Under the pieces are notes generated by a model. It worked only from the letters and a program-made list of their open reading frames with translations. It made no database searches and was not told where the DNA came from. Of a stretch of DNA of 64,000 nucleotides, positions 1-13,800 are shown one piece after another. The translations under genes were made by a program, and so were the position numbers. Location of the stretch: the NCBI GenBank assembly GCA_947579665.1, contig OX388344.1:13262346-13326345 (forward strand), in the 5' to 3' direction. This DNA comes from Sympetrum striolatum (lineage: Eukaryota > Arthropoda > Insecta > Odonata > Libellulidae). The stretch's first letter is position 1. Each line of letters starts with the position of its first letter.

Positions 1-1587
1 GTTTTGCGCTATCATTGCAAATAAGCGAGATATAAGCGATTGAAAATTTGAAAAATCGCAAATTTAAAATTGCTCAAAATCGATCCATATTAATTCTGGT
101 GGTAGGTATAATTATTGTTGATACTAAATAAGCATTCGTTTTGCGCTATCATTGAAAATAAGCGAGATATAAGCGTTTGAAAATTTGAAAAATCGCAAAT
201 TTAAAATGCTCAAAATCGATCCCCATTAATTCTGGTGGTAGGTATAATTATTGTTGATACTAAATAAGCATTTGCATTGCGCTATCATTGCAAATAAGCG
301 AGATATAAACGTTTAAAAATTTGAAAAATCGCAAATTTAAAATTGCTCAAAATCGATCCCAATTAATTCTGGTGGTAGGTATAATTATTGTTGATACTAA
401 ATAGGCATTCGTTTTGCGCTATCATTGCAAATAAGCGAGATATAAGCGTTTGAAAATTTGAAAAATCGCAAATTTAAAACTGCTCAAAATGGATCCATAT
501 TAATTCTGGTGGTAGGTATAATTATTGTTGATACTAAATAAGCATTCATTTTGCGCTATCATTGCAAATAAGCGAGATATAAGCGTTTGAAAATTTGAAA
601 AATCGCAAATTTAAAATTGCTCAAAATCGATCCCCATTAATTCTGGTGGTAGGTATAATTATTGTTGATACTAAATAGGCATTCGTTTTGCGCTATCATT
701 GCAAATAAGCGAGATATAAGCGTTTGAAAATTTGAAAAATCGCAAATTTAAAATTGCTAAAAATCGATCCCCATTAATTCTGGTGGTAGGTATAATTATT
801 GTTGATACTAAATAAGCATTCGTATTGCGCTATCATTGCAAATAAGCGAGATATAAGCGTTTAAAAATTTGAAAAATCGCAAATTTAAAATTGCTCAAAA
901 TCGATCCCCATTAATTCTTGTGGTAGGTATAATTATTGTTGATACTAAATAAGCATTCGTTTTGCGCTATCATTGCAAATTAGCGAGATATAAGCGTTTG
1001 AAAATTTGAAAAATCGCAAATTTAAAATTGCTCAAAATCGATCCCCATTAATTCTGGTGGTAGGTATAATTATTGTCGATACTAAATAAGCATTCTTTTT
1101 GCGCTATCATTGCAAATAAGCGAGATATAAGCGTTTGAAAATTTGAAAAATCGCAAATTTAAAATTGCTCAAAATCGATCCCCATTATTCCGGTGGTAGG
1201 TATAATTATTGTTGATACTAAATAAGCATTCGTTTTGCGCTATCATTGCAAATAAGCGAGATATAAGCGTTTGAAAATTTGAAAAATCGCAAATTTAAAA
1301 TTGCTCAAAATCGATCCCTATTAATTCTGGTGGTAGGTACAATTATTGTTGATACTAAATAAGCATTCGTTTTGCGCTATCATTGCAAATAAGTGAGATA
1401 TAAGCGTTTGAAAATTTGAAAAATCGCAAATTTAAAATTGCTCAAAATCGATCCCCATTAATTCTGGTGGTAGGTATAATTATTGTTGATACTAAATAAG
1501 CATTCGTTTTGCGCTATCATTGCAAATAAGCGAGATATAAGCGTTTGAAAATTTGAAAAATCGCAAATTTAAAATTGCTCAAAATCG
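1..1587 (+). repeat. Higher-order block A, copy 1
   Basis: About 12 monomers whose variants match 7797-9383 at a constant offset of 7,796 bp. Shared markers include GCGATTG at 36, ATTGAAAAT in the second monomer, AAACGTTTAAAAATTT in the third, AAACTGCTC with ATGGATCC in the fourth, CTTTTTGCGC near 1094, ATTATTCC near 1186, and GGTACAATT followed by AAGTGAG near 1336-1390. The match stops near 1588, where this copy reads CCCCA and the other CCCTA, and the next monomers belong to different types. The left boundary is cut by the window edge, so the block may be longer. Confidence 0.85.
44..65. other. Short inverted repeat in the satellite 1 monomer (representative copy)
   Basis: In the first monomer AAATTTG (44-50) and CAAATTT (59-65) are perfect inverted repeats separated by 8 bp. 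The same 22-bp arrangement recurs in nearly every monomer of the array. Exceptions that break an arm are visible: TTAG for TTTG near 7020, 24535 and 42480; CAAATTA in a recurring subset; TATG with TAAATTT near 26451, 29461, 43981 and 45761. These changes are not compensatory. Short dyads of this kind are known to be common in centromeric satellites lacking CENP-B boxes. Whether it forms a hairpin or is bound by a protein is inference. Confidence 0.75.
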
Positions 1588-4500
1588 ATCCCCATTAATT
1601 CTGGTGGTAGGTATAATTATTGTTGATACTAAATAAGCATTTGTATTGCGCTATCGTTGCAAATAAGCGAGATATAAGCGTTTGAAAATTTGAAAAATCG
1701 CAAATTTAAAATGCTCAAAATCGATCCCCATTAATTCTGTTGGTAGGTATAATTATTGTTGATACTAAATAAGCATTCAATTTGCGCTATCATTGCAAAT
1801 AAGCGAGATATAAGCGTTTGAAAATTTGAAAAATCGCAAATTTAAAATTGCTCAAAATCGATCCCCATTAATTCTGGTGGTAGGTATAATTATTGTTGAT
1901 ACTAAATAGGCATTCGTTTTGCGCTATCATTGCAAATAAGCGAGATATAAGCGTTTGAAAATTTGAAAAATCGCAAATTTAAAATTGCTAAAAATCGATC
2001 CCCATTAATTCTGGTTGTAGGTATAATTATTGTTGATACTAAATTAGCATTCGTATTGCGCTATCATTGCAAATAAGCGAGATATAAGCGTTTGAAAATT
2101 TGAAAAATCGCAAATTTAAAATTGCTAAAAATCGATCCCTATTAATTCTGGTGGTAGGTATAATTATTGTTGATACTAAATAAGCATTCGTTTTGCGCTA
2201 TCATTGCAAATAAGCGAGATATAAGCGTTTGAAAATTTGAAAAATCGCAAATTTAAAATTGCTCAAAATCGATCCCCATTAATTCTGGTGGTAGGTATAA
2301 TTATTGTTGATACTAAATAGGCATTCGTTTTGCGCTATCATTGCAAATAAGCGAGATATAAGCGTTTGAAAATTTGAAAAATCGCAAATTAAAAATTGCT
2401 CAAAATCGATCCCCATTAATTCTTGTTGTAGGTATAATTATTGTTGATACTAAATAGGCATTCGTTTTGCGCTATCATTGCAAATAAGCGAGATATAAGC
2501 GTTTGAAATTTGAAAAATCGCAAATTTAAAATTGCTCAAAATCGATCCCCATTAATTCTGGTGGTAGGTATAATTATTGTTGATACTAAATAGGCATTCG
2601 TTTTGCGCTATCATTGCAAATAAGCGAGATATAAGCGTTTGAAAATTTGAAAAATCGCAATTTTAAAATTGCTAAAAATCGATCCCCATTAATTCTGGTT
2701 GTAGGTATAATTATTGTTGATACTAAATAAGCATTCGTATTGCGCTATCATTGCAAATAAGCGAGATATAAGCGTTTGAAAATTTGAAAAATCGCAAATT
2801 TAAAATTGCTAAAAATCGATCCCCATTAATTCTGGTGGTAGGTATAATTATTGTTGATACTAAATAGGCATTCGTTTTGCGCTATCATTGCAAATAAGCG
2901 AGATATAAGCGTTTGAAAATTTGAAAAATATCAAATTAAAAATTGCTCAAAATCGATCCCCATTAATTCTGGTGGTAGGTATAATTATTGTTGATACTAA
3001 ATAGGCATTCGTTTTGCGCTATCATTGCAAATAAGCGAGATATAAGCGTTTGAAAATTTGAAAAATCGCAAATTTAAAATTGCTCAAAATCGATCCCCAT
3101 TAATTCTGGTGGTAGGTATAATTATTGTTGATACTAAATAAGCATTCATTTTGCGCTATCATTGCAAATAATTGAGATATAAGCGTTTGAAAATTTGTAA
3201 AATCGCAAATTTAAAATTGCTCAAAATCGATCCCCATTAATTCTGGTGGTAGGTATAATTATTGTTGATACTAAATAAGCATTCGTATTGCGCTATCGTT
3301 GCAAATAAGCGAGATATAAGCGTTTGAAAATTTGAATAATCGCAAATTTAAAATGCTCAAAATCGATCCCTATTAATTCTGGTGGTAGGTATAATTATTG
3401 TTGATACTAAATAAGCATTTGTATTGCGCTATCATTGCAAATAAGCGAGATATAAACGTTTAAAAATTTGAAAAATCGCAAATTTAAAATTGCTCAAAAT
3501 CGATCCCTATTAATTCTGGAGGTAGGTATAATTATTGTTGATACTAAATAGGCATTTGCTTTGCGCTATCATTGCAAATAAGCGAGAAATAAGCGTTTGA
3601 AAATTTGAAAAATCGCAAATTTAAAATTGCTCAAAATGGATCCCCATTAATTCTGGTGGTAGGTATAATTATTGTTGATACTAAATAAGCATTCGTTTTG
3701 CGCTATCATTGCAAATAAGCGAGATATAAGCGTTTGAAAATTTGAAAAATCGCAAATTTAAAATTGCTCAAAATCGATCCCCATTAATTCTGGTGGTAGG
3801 TATAATTATTGTTGATACTAAATAGGCATTCGTTTTGCGCTATCATTGCAAATAAGCGAGATATAAGCGTTTGAAAATTTGAAAAATCGCAAATTTAAAA
3901 TTGCTCAAAATCGATCCCCATTAATTCTGGTTGTAGGTATAATTATTGTTGATACTAAAAAAGCATTCGTATTGCGCTATCATTGCAAAGCAGCGAGATA
4001 TAAGCGTTTGAAAATTTGAAAAATCGCAAATTTAAAATTGCTCAAAATCGATCCCCATTAATTCTGGTGGTAGGTATAATTATTGTTGATACTAAATAGG
4101 CATTCGTTTTGCGCTATCATTGCAAATAAGCGAGATATAAGCGTTTGAAAATTTGAAAAATCGCAAATTTAACATTGCTCAAAATCGATCCCCATTAATT
4201 CTGGTGGTAGGTATAATTATTGTTGATACTAAATAAGCATTCGTTTTGCGCTATCATTGCAAATAAGCGAGATATAAGCGTTTGAAAATTTGAAAAATCG
4301 CAAATTTAAAATTACTCAAAATCGATCCATATTAATTCTGGTGGTAGGTATAATTATTGTTGATACTAAATAAGCATTCGTATTGCGCTATCATTGCAAA
4401 TAAGCGAGATATAAGCGTTTAAAAATTTGAAAAATCGCAAATTTAAAATTGCTCAAAATCGATCCCCATTAATTCTGGTGGTAGGAATAATTATTGTTGA

Positions 4501-7500
4501 TACTAAATAGGCATTCGTTTTGCGCTATCATTGCAAATAAGCGAGATATAAGCGTTTGAAAATTTGAAAAATCGCAAATTTAAAATTGCTCAAAATCGAT
4601 CCCCATTAATTCTGGTGGTAGGTATAATTATTGTTGATACTAAATAGGCATTCGTTTTGCGCTATCATTGCAAATAAGCGAGATATAAGCGTTTGAAAAT
4701 TTGAAAAATCGCAAATTTAAAATTGCTCAAAATCGATCCATATTAATTCTGGTGGTAGGTATAATTATTGTTGATACTAAATAAGCATTCGTATTGCGCT
4801 ATCATTGCAAATAAGCGAGATATAAGCGTTTAAAAATTTGAAAAATCGCAAATTTAAAATTGCTCAAAATCGATCCCCATTAATTCTGGTGGTAGGTATA
4901 ATTATTGTTGATACTAAATAAGCATTCGTATTGCGCTATCATTGCAAATAAGCGAGATATAAGCGTTTGAAAATTTGAAAAATCGCAAATTTTAAATTGC
5001 TCAAAATCGATCCCCATTAATTCTGGTGGTAGGTATAATTATTGTTGATACTAAATAGGCATTCGTTTTGCGCTATCATTGCAAATAAGCGAGATATAAG
5101 CGTTTGAAAATTTGAAAAATCGCAAATTAAAAATTGCTCAAAATCGATCCCCATTAATTCTGGTGGTAGGTATAATTATTGTTGATACTAAATAGGCATT
5201 CGTTTTGCGCTATCATTGCAAATAAGCGAGATATAGGCGTTTGAAAATTTGAAAAATCGCAAATTTAAAATTGCTCAAAATCGATCCCTATTAATTCTGG
5301 TGGTAGGTATAATTATTGTTGATACTAAATAAGCATTCATTTTGCGCTATCATTGCAAATAAGCGAGATATAAGCGTTTGAAAATTTGAAAAATCGCAAA
5401 TTTAAAATTGCTCAAAATCGATCCCCATTAATTCTGGTGGTAGGTATAATTATTGTTGATACTAAATAAGCATTCGTATTGCGCTATCGTTGCAAATAAG
5501 CGAGATATAAGCGTTTGAAAATTTGAAAAATCGCAAATTTAAAATGCTCAAAATCGATCCGCATTAATTCTGGTGGTAGGTATAATTATTGTTGATACTA
5601 AATAAGCATTCGTTTTGCGCTATCATTGCAAATAAGCGAGATATAAGCGTTTGAAAATTTGAAAAATCGCTAATTTAAAATTGCTCAAAATCGATCCCCA
5701 TTAATTCTGGTGGTAGGTATAATTATTGTTGATACTAAATAGGCATTCGTTTTGCGCTATCATTGCAAATAAGCGAGATATAAGCGTTTGAAAATTTGAA
5801 AAATCGCAAATTAAAAATTGCTAAAAATCGATCCCCATTAATTCTGGTTGTAGGTATAATTATTGTTGATACTAAATAAGCATTCGTATTGCGCTATCAT
5901 TGCAAATAAGCGAGATATAAGCGTTTGAAAATTTGAAAAATCGCAAATTTAAAATTGCTCAAAATCGATCCCCATTAATTCTGGTGGTAGGTATAATTAT
6001 TGTTGATACTAAATAGGCATTCGTTTTGCGCTATCATTGCAAATAAGCGAGATATAAGCGTTTGAAAATTTGAAAAATCGCAAATTTAAAATTGCTCAAA
6101 ATCGATCCCCATTAATTCTGGTGGTAGGTATAATTATTGTTGATACTAAATAAGCATTCGTTTTGCGCTATCATTGCAAATAAGCGAGATATAAGCGTTT
6201 GAAAATTTGAAAAATCGCAAATTTTAAATTGCTCAAAATCGATCCCCATTAATTCTGGTGGTAGGTATAATTATTGTTGATACTAAATAGGCATTCGTTT
6301 TGCGCTATCATTGCAAATAAGCGAGATATAAGCGTTTGAAAATTTGAAAAATCGCAAATTAAAAATTGCTCAAAATCGATCCCCATTAATTCTGGTGGTA
6401 GGTATAATTATTGTTGATACTAAATAAGCATTTGTTTTGCGCTATCATTGCAAATAAGCGAGATATAAGCGTTTGAAAATTTGAAAAATCGCAAATTTAA
6501 AATTGCTCAAAATCGATCCATATTAATTCTGGTGGTAGGTATAATTATTGTTGATACTAAATAAGCATTCGTATTGCGCTATCATTGCAAATAAGCGAGA
6601 TATAAGCGTTTAAAAATTTGAAAAATCGCAAATTTAAAATTGCTCAAAATCGATCCCCATTAATTCTGGTGGTAGGTATAATTATTGTTGATACTAAATA
6701 GGCATTCGTTTTGCGCTATCATTGCAAATAAGCGAGATATAAGCGTTTGAAAATTTGAAAAATCGCAAATTTAAAATTGCTCAAAATTGATCCCTATTAA
6801 TTCTGGTGGTAGGTATAATTATTGTTGATACTAAATAAGCATTTGTTTTGCGCTATCATTGCAAATAAGCGAGATATAAGCGTTTGAAAAATCGCAAATT
6901 TAAAATTGCTCAAAATCGATCTCCTTTTAATTCTGGTGGTAGGTATAATTATTGTTGATACTAAATAGGCATTCGTTTTGCGCTATCATTGCAAATAAGC
7001 GAGATATAAGCGTTTGAAAATTAGAAAAATCGCAAATTTAAAATTGCTCACAATCGATCCCTATTAATTCTGGTGGTAGGTACAATTATTGTTGATACTA
7101 AATAAGCATTCGTTTTGCGCTATCATTGCAAATAAGTGAGATATAAGCGTTTGAAAATTTGAAAAATCGCAAATTTAAAATTGCTCAAAATCGATCCCCA
7201 TTAATTCTGGTGGTAGGTATAATTATTGTTGATACTAAATAAGCATTCGTTTTGCGCTATCATTGCAAATAAGCGAGATATAAGCGTTTGAAAATTTGAA
7301 AAATCGCAAATTTAAAATTGCTCAAAATCGATCCCGATTAATTCTGGTGGTAGGTATAATTATTGTTGATACTAAATAAGCATTCGTTTTGCGCTATCAT
7401 TGCAAATAAGCGAGATATAAGCGTTTGAAAATTTGAAAAATCGCAAATTTAAAATTGCTCAAAATCGATCCCTATTAATTCTGGTGGTAGGTATAATTAT

Positions 7501-7796
7501 TGTTGATACTAAATTAGCATTCGTTTTACGCTATCATTGCAAATAAGCGAGATATAAGTGTTTGAAAATTTGAAAAATCGCAAATTTAAAATTGCTCAAA
7601 ATCGATCCCCATTATTCCGGTGGTAGGTATAATTATTGTTGATACTAAATAAGCATTCGTTTTGCGCTATCATTGCAAATAAGGGAGATATAAGCGTTTG
7701 AAAATTTGAAAAATCGCAAATTTAAAATTGCTCAAAATCGATCCTTATTAATTCTGGTGGTAGGTATAATTTAGTGTTGATACTAAATAAGCATTC
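1588..7796 (+). repeat. Satellite 1, mosaic section without one long period
   Basis: About 45 monomers. I found no single long repeat but several shared modules. A pair made of a TAGGC monomer with GGTTGTAGG and then a CGTATTGCGC monomer recurs at about 2013, 2697 and 5846 (spacings 684 and 3,149 bp, about 5 and 23 monomers). A CATTCATTTT monomer followed by CGTATTGCGCTATCGTTG and AAATGCTC occurs near 3145-3345 and again 2,191 bp later (16 monomers). The CCATATT, CGTATTGCGC, CGTTTAAAAATTT series occurs near 4327, 4738 and 6518. No gene or foreign insertion was seen. Confidence 0.85.
6845..6974 (+). repeat. Aberrant 130-bp satellite 1 monomer with a lost dyad arm
   Basis: This monomer reads GCGTTTGAAAAATCGC where the consensus has GTTTGAAAATTTGAAAAATCGC, an 8-bp loss that removes the left arm of the inverted repeat. 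The deleted stretch lies between two TTGAAAA copies, as expected for slippage or short-homology deletion. The same monomer also has CTCCTTTTAATT in place of CCCCATTAATT, a net gain of one base. Flanking monomers are normal. It is the only internal deletion of this size that I noticed in the array. Confidence 0.85.
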
Positions 7797-9383
7797 GTTT
7801 TGCGCTATCATTGCAAATAAGCGAGATATAAGCGATTGAAAATTTGAAAAATCGCAAATTTAATATTGCTCAAAATCGATCCATATTAATTCTGGTGGTA
7901 GGTATAATTATTGTTGATACTAAATAAGCATTCGTTTTGCGCTATCATTGAAAATAAGCGAGATATAAGCGTTTGAAAATTTGAAAAATCGCAAATTTAA
8001 AATGCTCAAAATCGATCCCCATTAATTCTGGTGGTAGGTATAATTATTGTTGATACTAAATAAGCATTTGTATTGCGCTATCATTGCAAATAAGCGAGAT
8101 ATAAACGTTTAAAAATTTGAAAAATCGCAAATTTAAAATTGCTCAAAATCGATCCCAATTAATTCTGGTGGTAGGTATAATTATTGTTGATACTAAATAG
8201 GCATTCGTTTTGCGCTATCATTGCAAATAAGCGAGATATAAGCGTTTGAAAATTTGAAAAATCGCAAATTTAAAACTGCTCAAAATGGATCCATATTAAT
8301 TCTGGTGGTAGGTATAATTATTGTTGATACTAAATAAGCATTCATTTTGCGCTATCATTGCAAATAAGCGAGATATAAGCGTTTGAAAATTTGAAAAATC
8401 GCAAATTTAAAATTGCTCAAAATCGATCCCCATTAATTCTGGTGGTAGGTATAATTATTGTTGATACTAAATAGGCATTCGTTTTGCGCTATCATTGCAA
8501 ATAAGCGAGATATAAGCGTTTGAAAATTTGAAAAATCGCAAATTTAAAATTGCTAAAAATCGATCCCCATTAATTCTGGTGGTAGGTATAATTATTGTTG
8601 ATACTAAATAAGCATTCGTATTGCGCTATCATTGCAAATAAGCGAGATATAAGCGTTTAAAAATTTGAAAAATCGCAAATTTAAAATTGCTCAAAATCGA
8701 TCCCCATTAATTCTTGTGGTAGGTATAATTATTGTTGATACTAAATAAGCATTCGTTTTGCGCTATCATTGCAAATTAGCGAGATATAAGCGTTTGAAAA
8801 TTTGAAAAATCGCAAATTTAAAATTGCTCAAAATCGATCCCCATTAATTCTGGTGGTAGGTATAATTATTGTCGATACTAAATAAGCATTCTTTTTGCGC
8901 TATCATTGCAAATAAGCGAGATATAAGCGTTTGAAAATTTGAAAAATCGCAAATTTAAAATTGCTCAAAATCGATCCCCATTATTCCGGTGGTAGGTATA
9001 ATTATTGTTGATACTAAATAAGCATTCGTTTTGCGCTATCATTGCAAATAAGCGAGATATAAGCGTTTGAAAATTTGAAAAATCGCAAATTTAAAATTGC
9101 TCAAAATCGATCCCTATTAATTCTGGTGGTAGGTACAATTATTGTTGATACTAAATAAGCATTCGTTTTGCGCTATCATTGCAAATAAGTGAGATATAAG
9201 CGTTTGAAAATTTGAAAAATCGCAAATTTAAAATTGCTCAAAATCGATCCCCATTAATTCTGGTGGTAGGTATAATTATTGTTGATACTAAATAAGCATT
9301 CGTTTTGCGCTATCATTGCAAATAAGCGAGATATAAGCGTTTGAAAATTTGAAAAATCGCAAATTTAAAATTGCTCAAAATCG
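7797..9383 (+). repeat. Higher-order block A, copy 2
   Basis: Second copy of the block at 1-1587, offset 7,796 bp. The order of marked monomers is the same, with few differences (for example AATATTGC here for AAAATTGC, and GTATTGCGC for GCATTGCGC in the third monomer). A shorter form of the opening six-monomer series also recurs near 11.6, 17.5 and 39.3 kb, so this is an old module copied several times. Confidence 0.85.
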
Positions 9384-10800
9384 ATCCCTATTAATTCTGG
9401 TGGTAGGTATAATTATTGTTGATACTAAATAAGCATTCGTTTTGCGCTATCATTGCAAATAAGCGAGATATAAGCGTTTGAAAATTTGAAAAATCGCAAA
9501 TTTAAAATTGCTCAAAATCGATCCCTATTAATTCTGGTGGTAGGTATAATTATTGTCGATACTAAATAAGCATTCGTTTTGCGCTATCATTGCAAATAAG
9601 CGAGATATAAGCGTTTGAAAATTTGAAAAATCGCAAATTTAAAATTGCTCAAAATCGATCCCCATTATTCCGGTGGTAGGTATAATTATTGTTGATACTA
9701 AATAAGCATTCGTTTTGCGCTATCATTGCAAATAAGCGAGATATAAGCGTTTGAAAATTTGAAAAATCGCAAATTTAAAATTGCTCAAAATCGATCCCCA
9801 TTAATTCTGGTGGTAGGTATAATTATTGTTGATACTAAATAAGCATTCGTATTGCGCTATCGTTGCAAATAAGCGAGATATAAGCGTTTGAAAATTTGAA
9901 AAATCGCAAATTTAAAATGCTCAAAATCGATCCCCATTAATTCTGGTGGTAGGTATAATTATTGTTGATACTAAATAAGCATTCGTTTTGCGCTATCATT
10001 GCAAATAAGTGAGATATAAGCGTTTGAAAATTTGAAAAATCGCCAATTTAAAATTGCTCAAAATCGATCATCATTAATTCTGGTGGTAGGTACAATTATT
10101 GTTGATACTAAATAAGCATTCGTTTTGCGCTATCATTGCAAATAAGTGAGATATAAGCGTTTGAAAATTTGAAAAATCGCAAATTTAAAATTGCTCAAAA
10201 TCGATCCCCATTAATTCTGGTGGTAGGTATAATTATTGTTGATACTAAATTAGCATTCGTTTTGCGCTATCATTGCAAATAAGCGAGATATAAGCGTTTG
10301 AAAATTTGAAAAATCGCAAATTTAAAATTGCTCAAAATCGATCCCCATTAATTCTGGTGGTAGGTATAATTATTGTTGATACTAAATAAGCATTCGTTTT
10401 GCGCTATCATTGCAAATAAGCGAGATATAAGCGTTTGAAAATTTGAAAAATCGCAAATTTAAAATTGCTCAAAATCGATCCCCATTAATTCTGGTGGTAG
10501 GTATAATTATTGTTGATACTAAATAAGCATTCGTTTTGCGCTATCATTGCAAATAAGCGAGATATAAGCGTTTGAAAATTTGAAAAATCGCAAATTTAAA
10601 ATTGCTCAAAATCGATCCCCATTATTCCTGTGGTAGGTATAATTATTGTTGATACTAAATAAGCATTCGTTTTGCGCTATCATTGCAAATAAGCGAGATA
10701 TAAGCGTTTGAAAATTTGAAAAATCGCAAATTTAAAATTGCTCAAAATCGATCCCCATTAATTCTGGTGGTAGGTATAATTATTGTTGATACTAAATAAG
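9384..10800 (+). repeat. Satellite 1, section with a seven-monomer copy
   Basis: About ten monomers. The series ATTATTCC, then CGTATTGCGCTATCGTTG with AAATGCTC, then AAGTGAG with CGCCAATTT occurs at about 9660-10050 and again about 956 bp later at 10620-11010, i.e. seven monomers less three single-base deletions. A GGTACAATT monomer near 10091 is followed by AAGTGAG, as elsewhere in the array. Nothing other than satellite is present. Confidence 0.8.
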
Positions 10801-13800
10801 CATTCGTATTGCGCTATCGTTGCAAATAAGCGAGATATAAGCGTTTGAAAATTTGAAAAATCGCAAATTTAAAATGCTCAAAATCGATCCCCATTAATTC
10901 TGGTGGTAGGTATAATTATTGTTGATACTAAATAAGCATTCGTTTTGCGCTATCATTGCAAATAAGTGAGATATAAGCGTTTGAAAATTTGAAAAATCGC
11001 CAATTTAAAATTGCTCAAAATCGATCCCCATTAATTCTGGTGGTAGGTATAATTATTGTTGATACTAAATAAGCATTCGTTTTGCGCTATCATTGCAAAT
11101 AAGCGAGATATAAGCGTTTGAAAATTTGAAAAATCGCAAATTTAAAATTGCTCAAAATCGATCCCCATTAATTCTGGTGGTAGGTATAATTATTGTTGAT
11201 ACTAAATAAGCATTCGTTTTGCGCTATCATTGCAAATAAGCGAGGTATAAGCGTTTGAAAATTTGAAAAATCGCAAATTTAAAATTGCTCAAAATCGATC
11301 CCCATTAATTCTGGTGGTAGGTATAATTATTGTTGATACTAAATAAGCATTCGTTTTGCGCTATCATTGCAAATAAGCGAGATATAAGCGTTTGAAAATT
11401 TGAAAAATCGCAAATTTAAAATTGCTCAAAATCGATCCCCATTAATTCTGGTGGTAGGTATAATTATTGTTGATACTAAATAAGCATTCGTTTTGCGCTA
11501 TCATTTTAAATAAGCGAGATATAAGCGTTTGAAAATTTGAAAAATCGCAAATTTAAAATTGCTCAAAATCGATCCTTATTAATTCTGGTGGTAGGTATAA
11601 TTATTGTTGATACTAAATAAGCATTCGTTTTGCGCTATCATTGCAAATAAGCGAGATATGAGCGATTGAAAATTTGAAAAATCGCAAATTTAAAATTGCT
11701 CAAAATCGATCCCCATTAATTCTGGTGGTAGGTATAATTATTGTTGATACTAAATAAGCATTCGTTTTGCGCTATCATTGAAAATAAGCGAGATATAAGC
11801 GTTTGAAAATTTGAAAAATCGCAAATTTAAAATGCTCAAAATCAATCCCCATTAATTCTGGTGGTAGGTATAATTATTGTTGATACTAAATAAGCATTCG
11901 TATTGCGCTATCATTGCAAATAAGCGAGATATAAACGTTTAAAAATTTGAAAAATCGCAAATTTAAAATTGCTCAAAATCGATCCATATTAATTCTGGTG
12001 GTAGGTATAATTATTGTTGATACTAAATAGGCATTCGTTTTGCGCTATCATTGCAAATAAGCGAGATATAAGCGTTTGAAAATTTGAAAAATCGCAAATT
12101 TAAAATTGCTCAAAATGGATCCACATTAATTCTGGTGGTAGGTATAATTATTGTTGATACTAAATAAGCATTCATTTTGCGCTATCACTGCAAATAAGCG
12201 AGATATAAGCGTTTGAAAATTTGAAAAATCGCAAATTTAAAATTGCTCAAAATCGATCCCCATTACTTCTGGTGGTAGGTATAATTATTGTTGATACTAA
12301 ATAGGCATTCGTTTTGCGCTATCATTGCAAATAAGCGAGATATAAGCGTTTGAAAATTTGAAAAATCGCAAATTTAAAATTGCTCAAAATCGATCCCCAT
12401 TAATTCTGGTGGTAGGTATAATTATTGTTGATACTAAATAGGCATTCGTTTTGCGCTATCATTGCAAATAAGCGAGATATAAGCGTTTGAAAATTTGAAA
12501 AATCGCAAATTTAAAATTGCTCAAAATCGATCCCCATTAATTCTGGTGGTAGGTATAATTATTGTTGATACTAAATAAGCATTCATTTTGCGCTATCATT
12601 GCAAATAAGCGAGATATAAGCGTTTGAAAATTTGAAAAATCGCAAATTTAAAATTGCTCAAAATCGATCCCCATTAATTCTGGTGGTAGGTATAATTATT
12701 GTTGATACTAAATAAGCATTCGTATTGCGCTATCGTTGCAAATAAGCGAGATATAAGCGTTTGAAAATTTGAAAAATCGCAAATTAAAAATTGCTCAAAA
12801 TCGATCCCCATTAATTCTGGTGGTAGGTATAATTATTGTTGATACTAAATAAGCATTCGTATTGCGCTATCATTGCAAATAAGCGAGATATAAACGTTAA
12901 AAATTTTGAAAAATCGCAAATTTAAAATTGCTCAAAATCGATCCCCATTAATTCTGGTGGTAGGTATCATTATTGTTGATACTAAATAGGCATTCATTTT
13001 GCGCTATCATTGCAAATAAGCGAGATATAAGCGTTTGAAAATTTGAAAAATCGCAAATTTAAAATTGCTCAAAATCGATCCCTATTAATTCTGGTGGTAG
13101 GTATAATTATTGTTGATACTAAATAAGCATTCGTATTGCGCTATCGTTCAAATAAGCGAGATATAAGCGTTTGAAAATTTGAAAAATCGCAAATTTAAAA
13201 TGCTCAAAATCGATCCCCATTAATTCTGGAGGTAGGTAAAATTATTGTTGATACTAAATAAGCATTCGTATTGCGCTATCATTGCAAATAAGCGAGATAT
13301 AAGCGTTTGAAAATTTGAAAAATCGCAAATTTAAAATTGCTCAAAATCGTTCCCCATTAATTCTGGTGGTAGGTATAATTATTGTTGATACTAAATAAGC
13401 ATTCGTTTTGCGCTATCATTGCAAATAAGCGAGATATAAGCGTTTGAAAATTTGAAAAATCGCAAATTTTAAATTGCTCAAAATCGATCCCCATTAATTC
13501 TGGTGGTAGGTATAATTACTGTTGATACTAAATAGGCATTCGTTTTGCGCTATCATTGCAAATAAGCGAGATATAAGCGTTTGAAAATTTGAAAAATCGC
13601 AAAATAAAAATTGCTCAAAATCGATCCCCATTAATTCTGGTGGTAGGTATAATTATTGTTGATACTAAATAAGCATTCGTTTTGCGCTATCATTGCAAAT
13701 AAGCGAGATATAAGCGTTTGAAAATTTGAAAAATCGCAAATTTAAAATTGCTCAAAATCGATCCATATTAATTCTGGTGGTAGGTATAATTATTGTTGAT

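Noticed and set aside
95..137. Intron-like signals (GGTAGGTAT donor, TACTAAAT branch-like site, AG) in the satellite 1 monomer
   Set aside because: They occur in every monomer with no exon or coding frame around them, as expected by chance in this composition.
100..140. Promoter-like TATAAT in GGTATAATTATTG
   Set aside because: There is no properly spaced partner element, no downstream gene, and the motif is present in every monomer.
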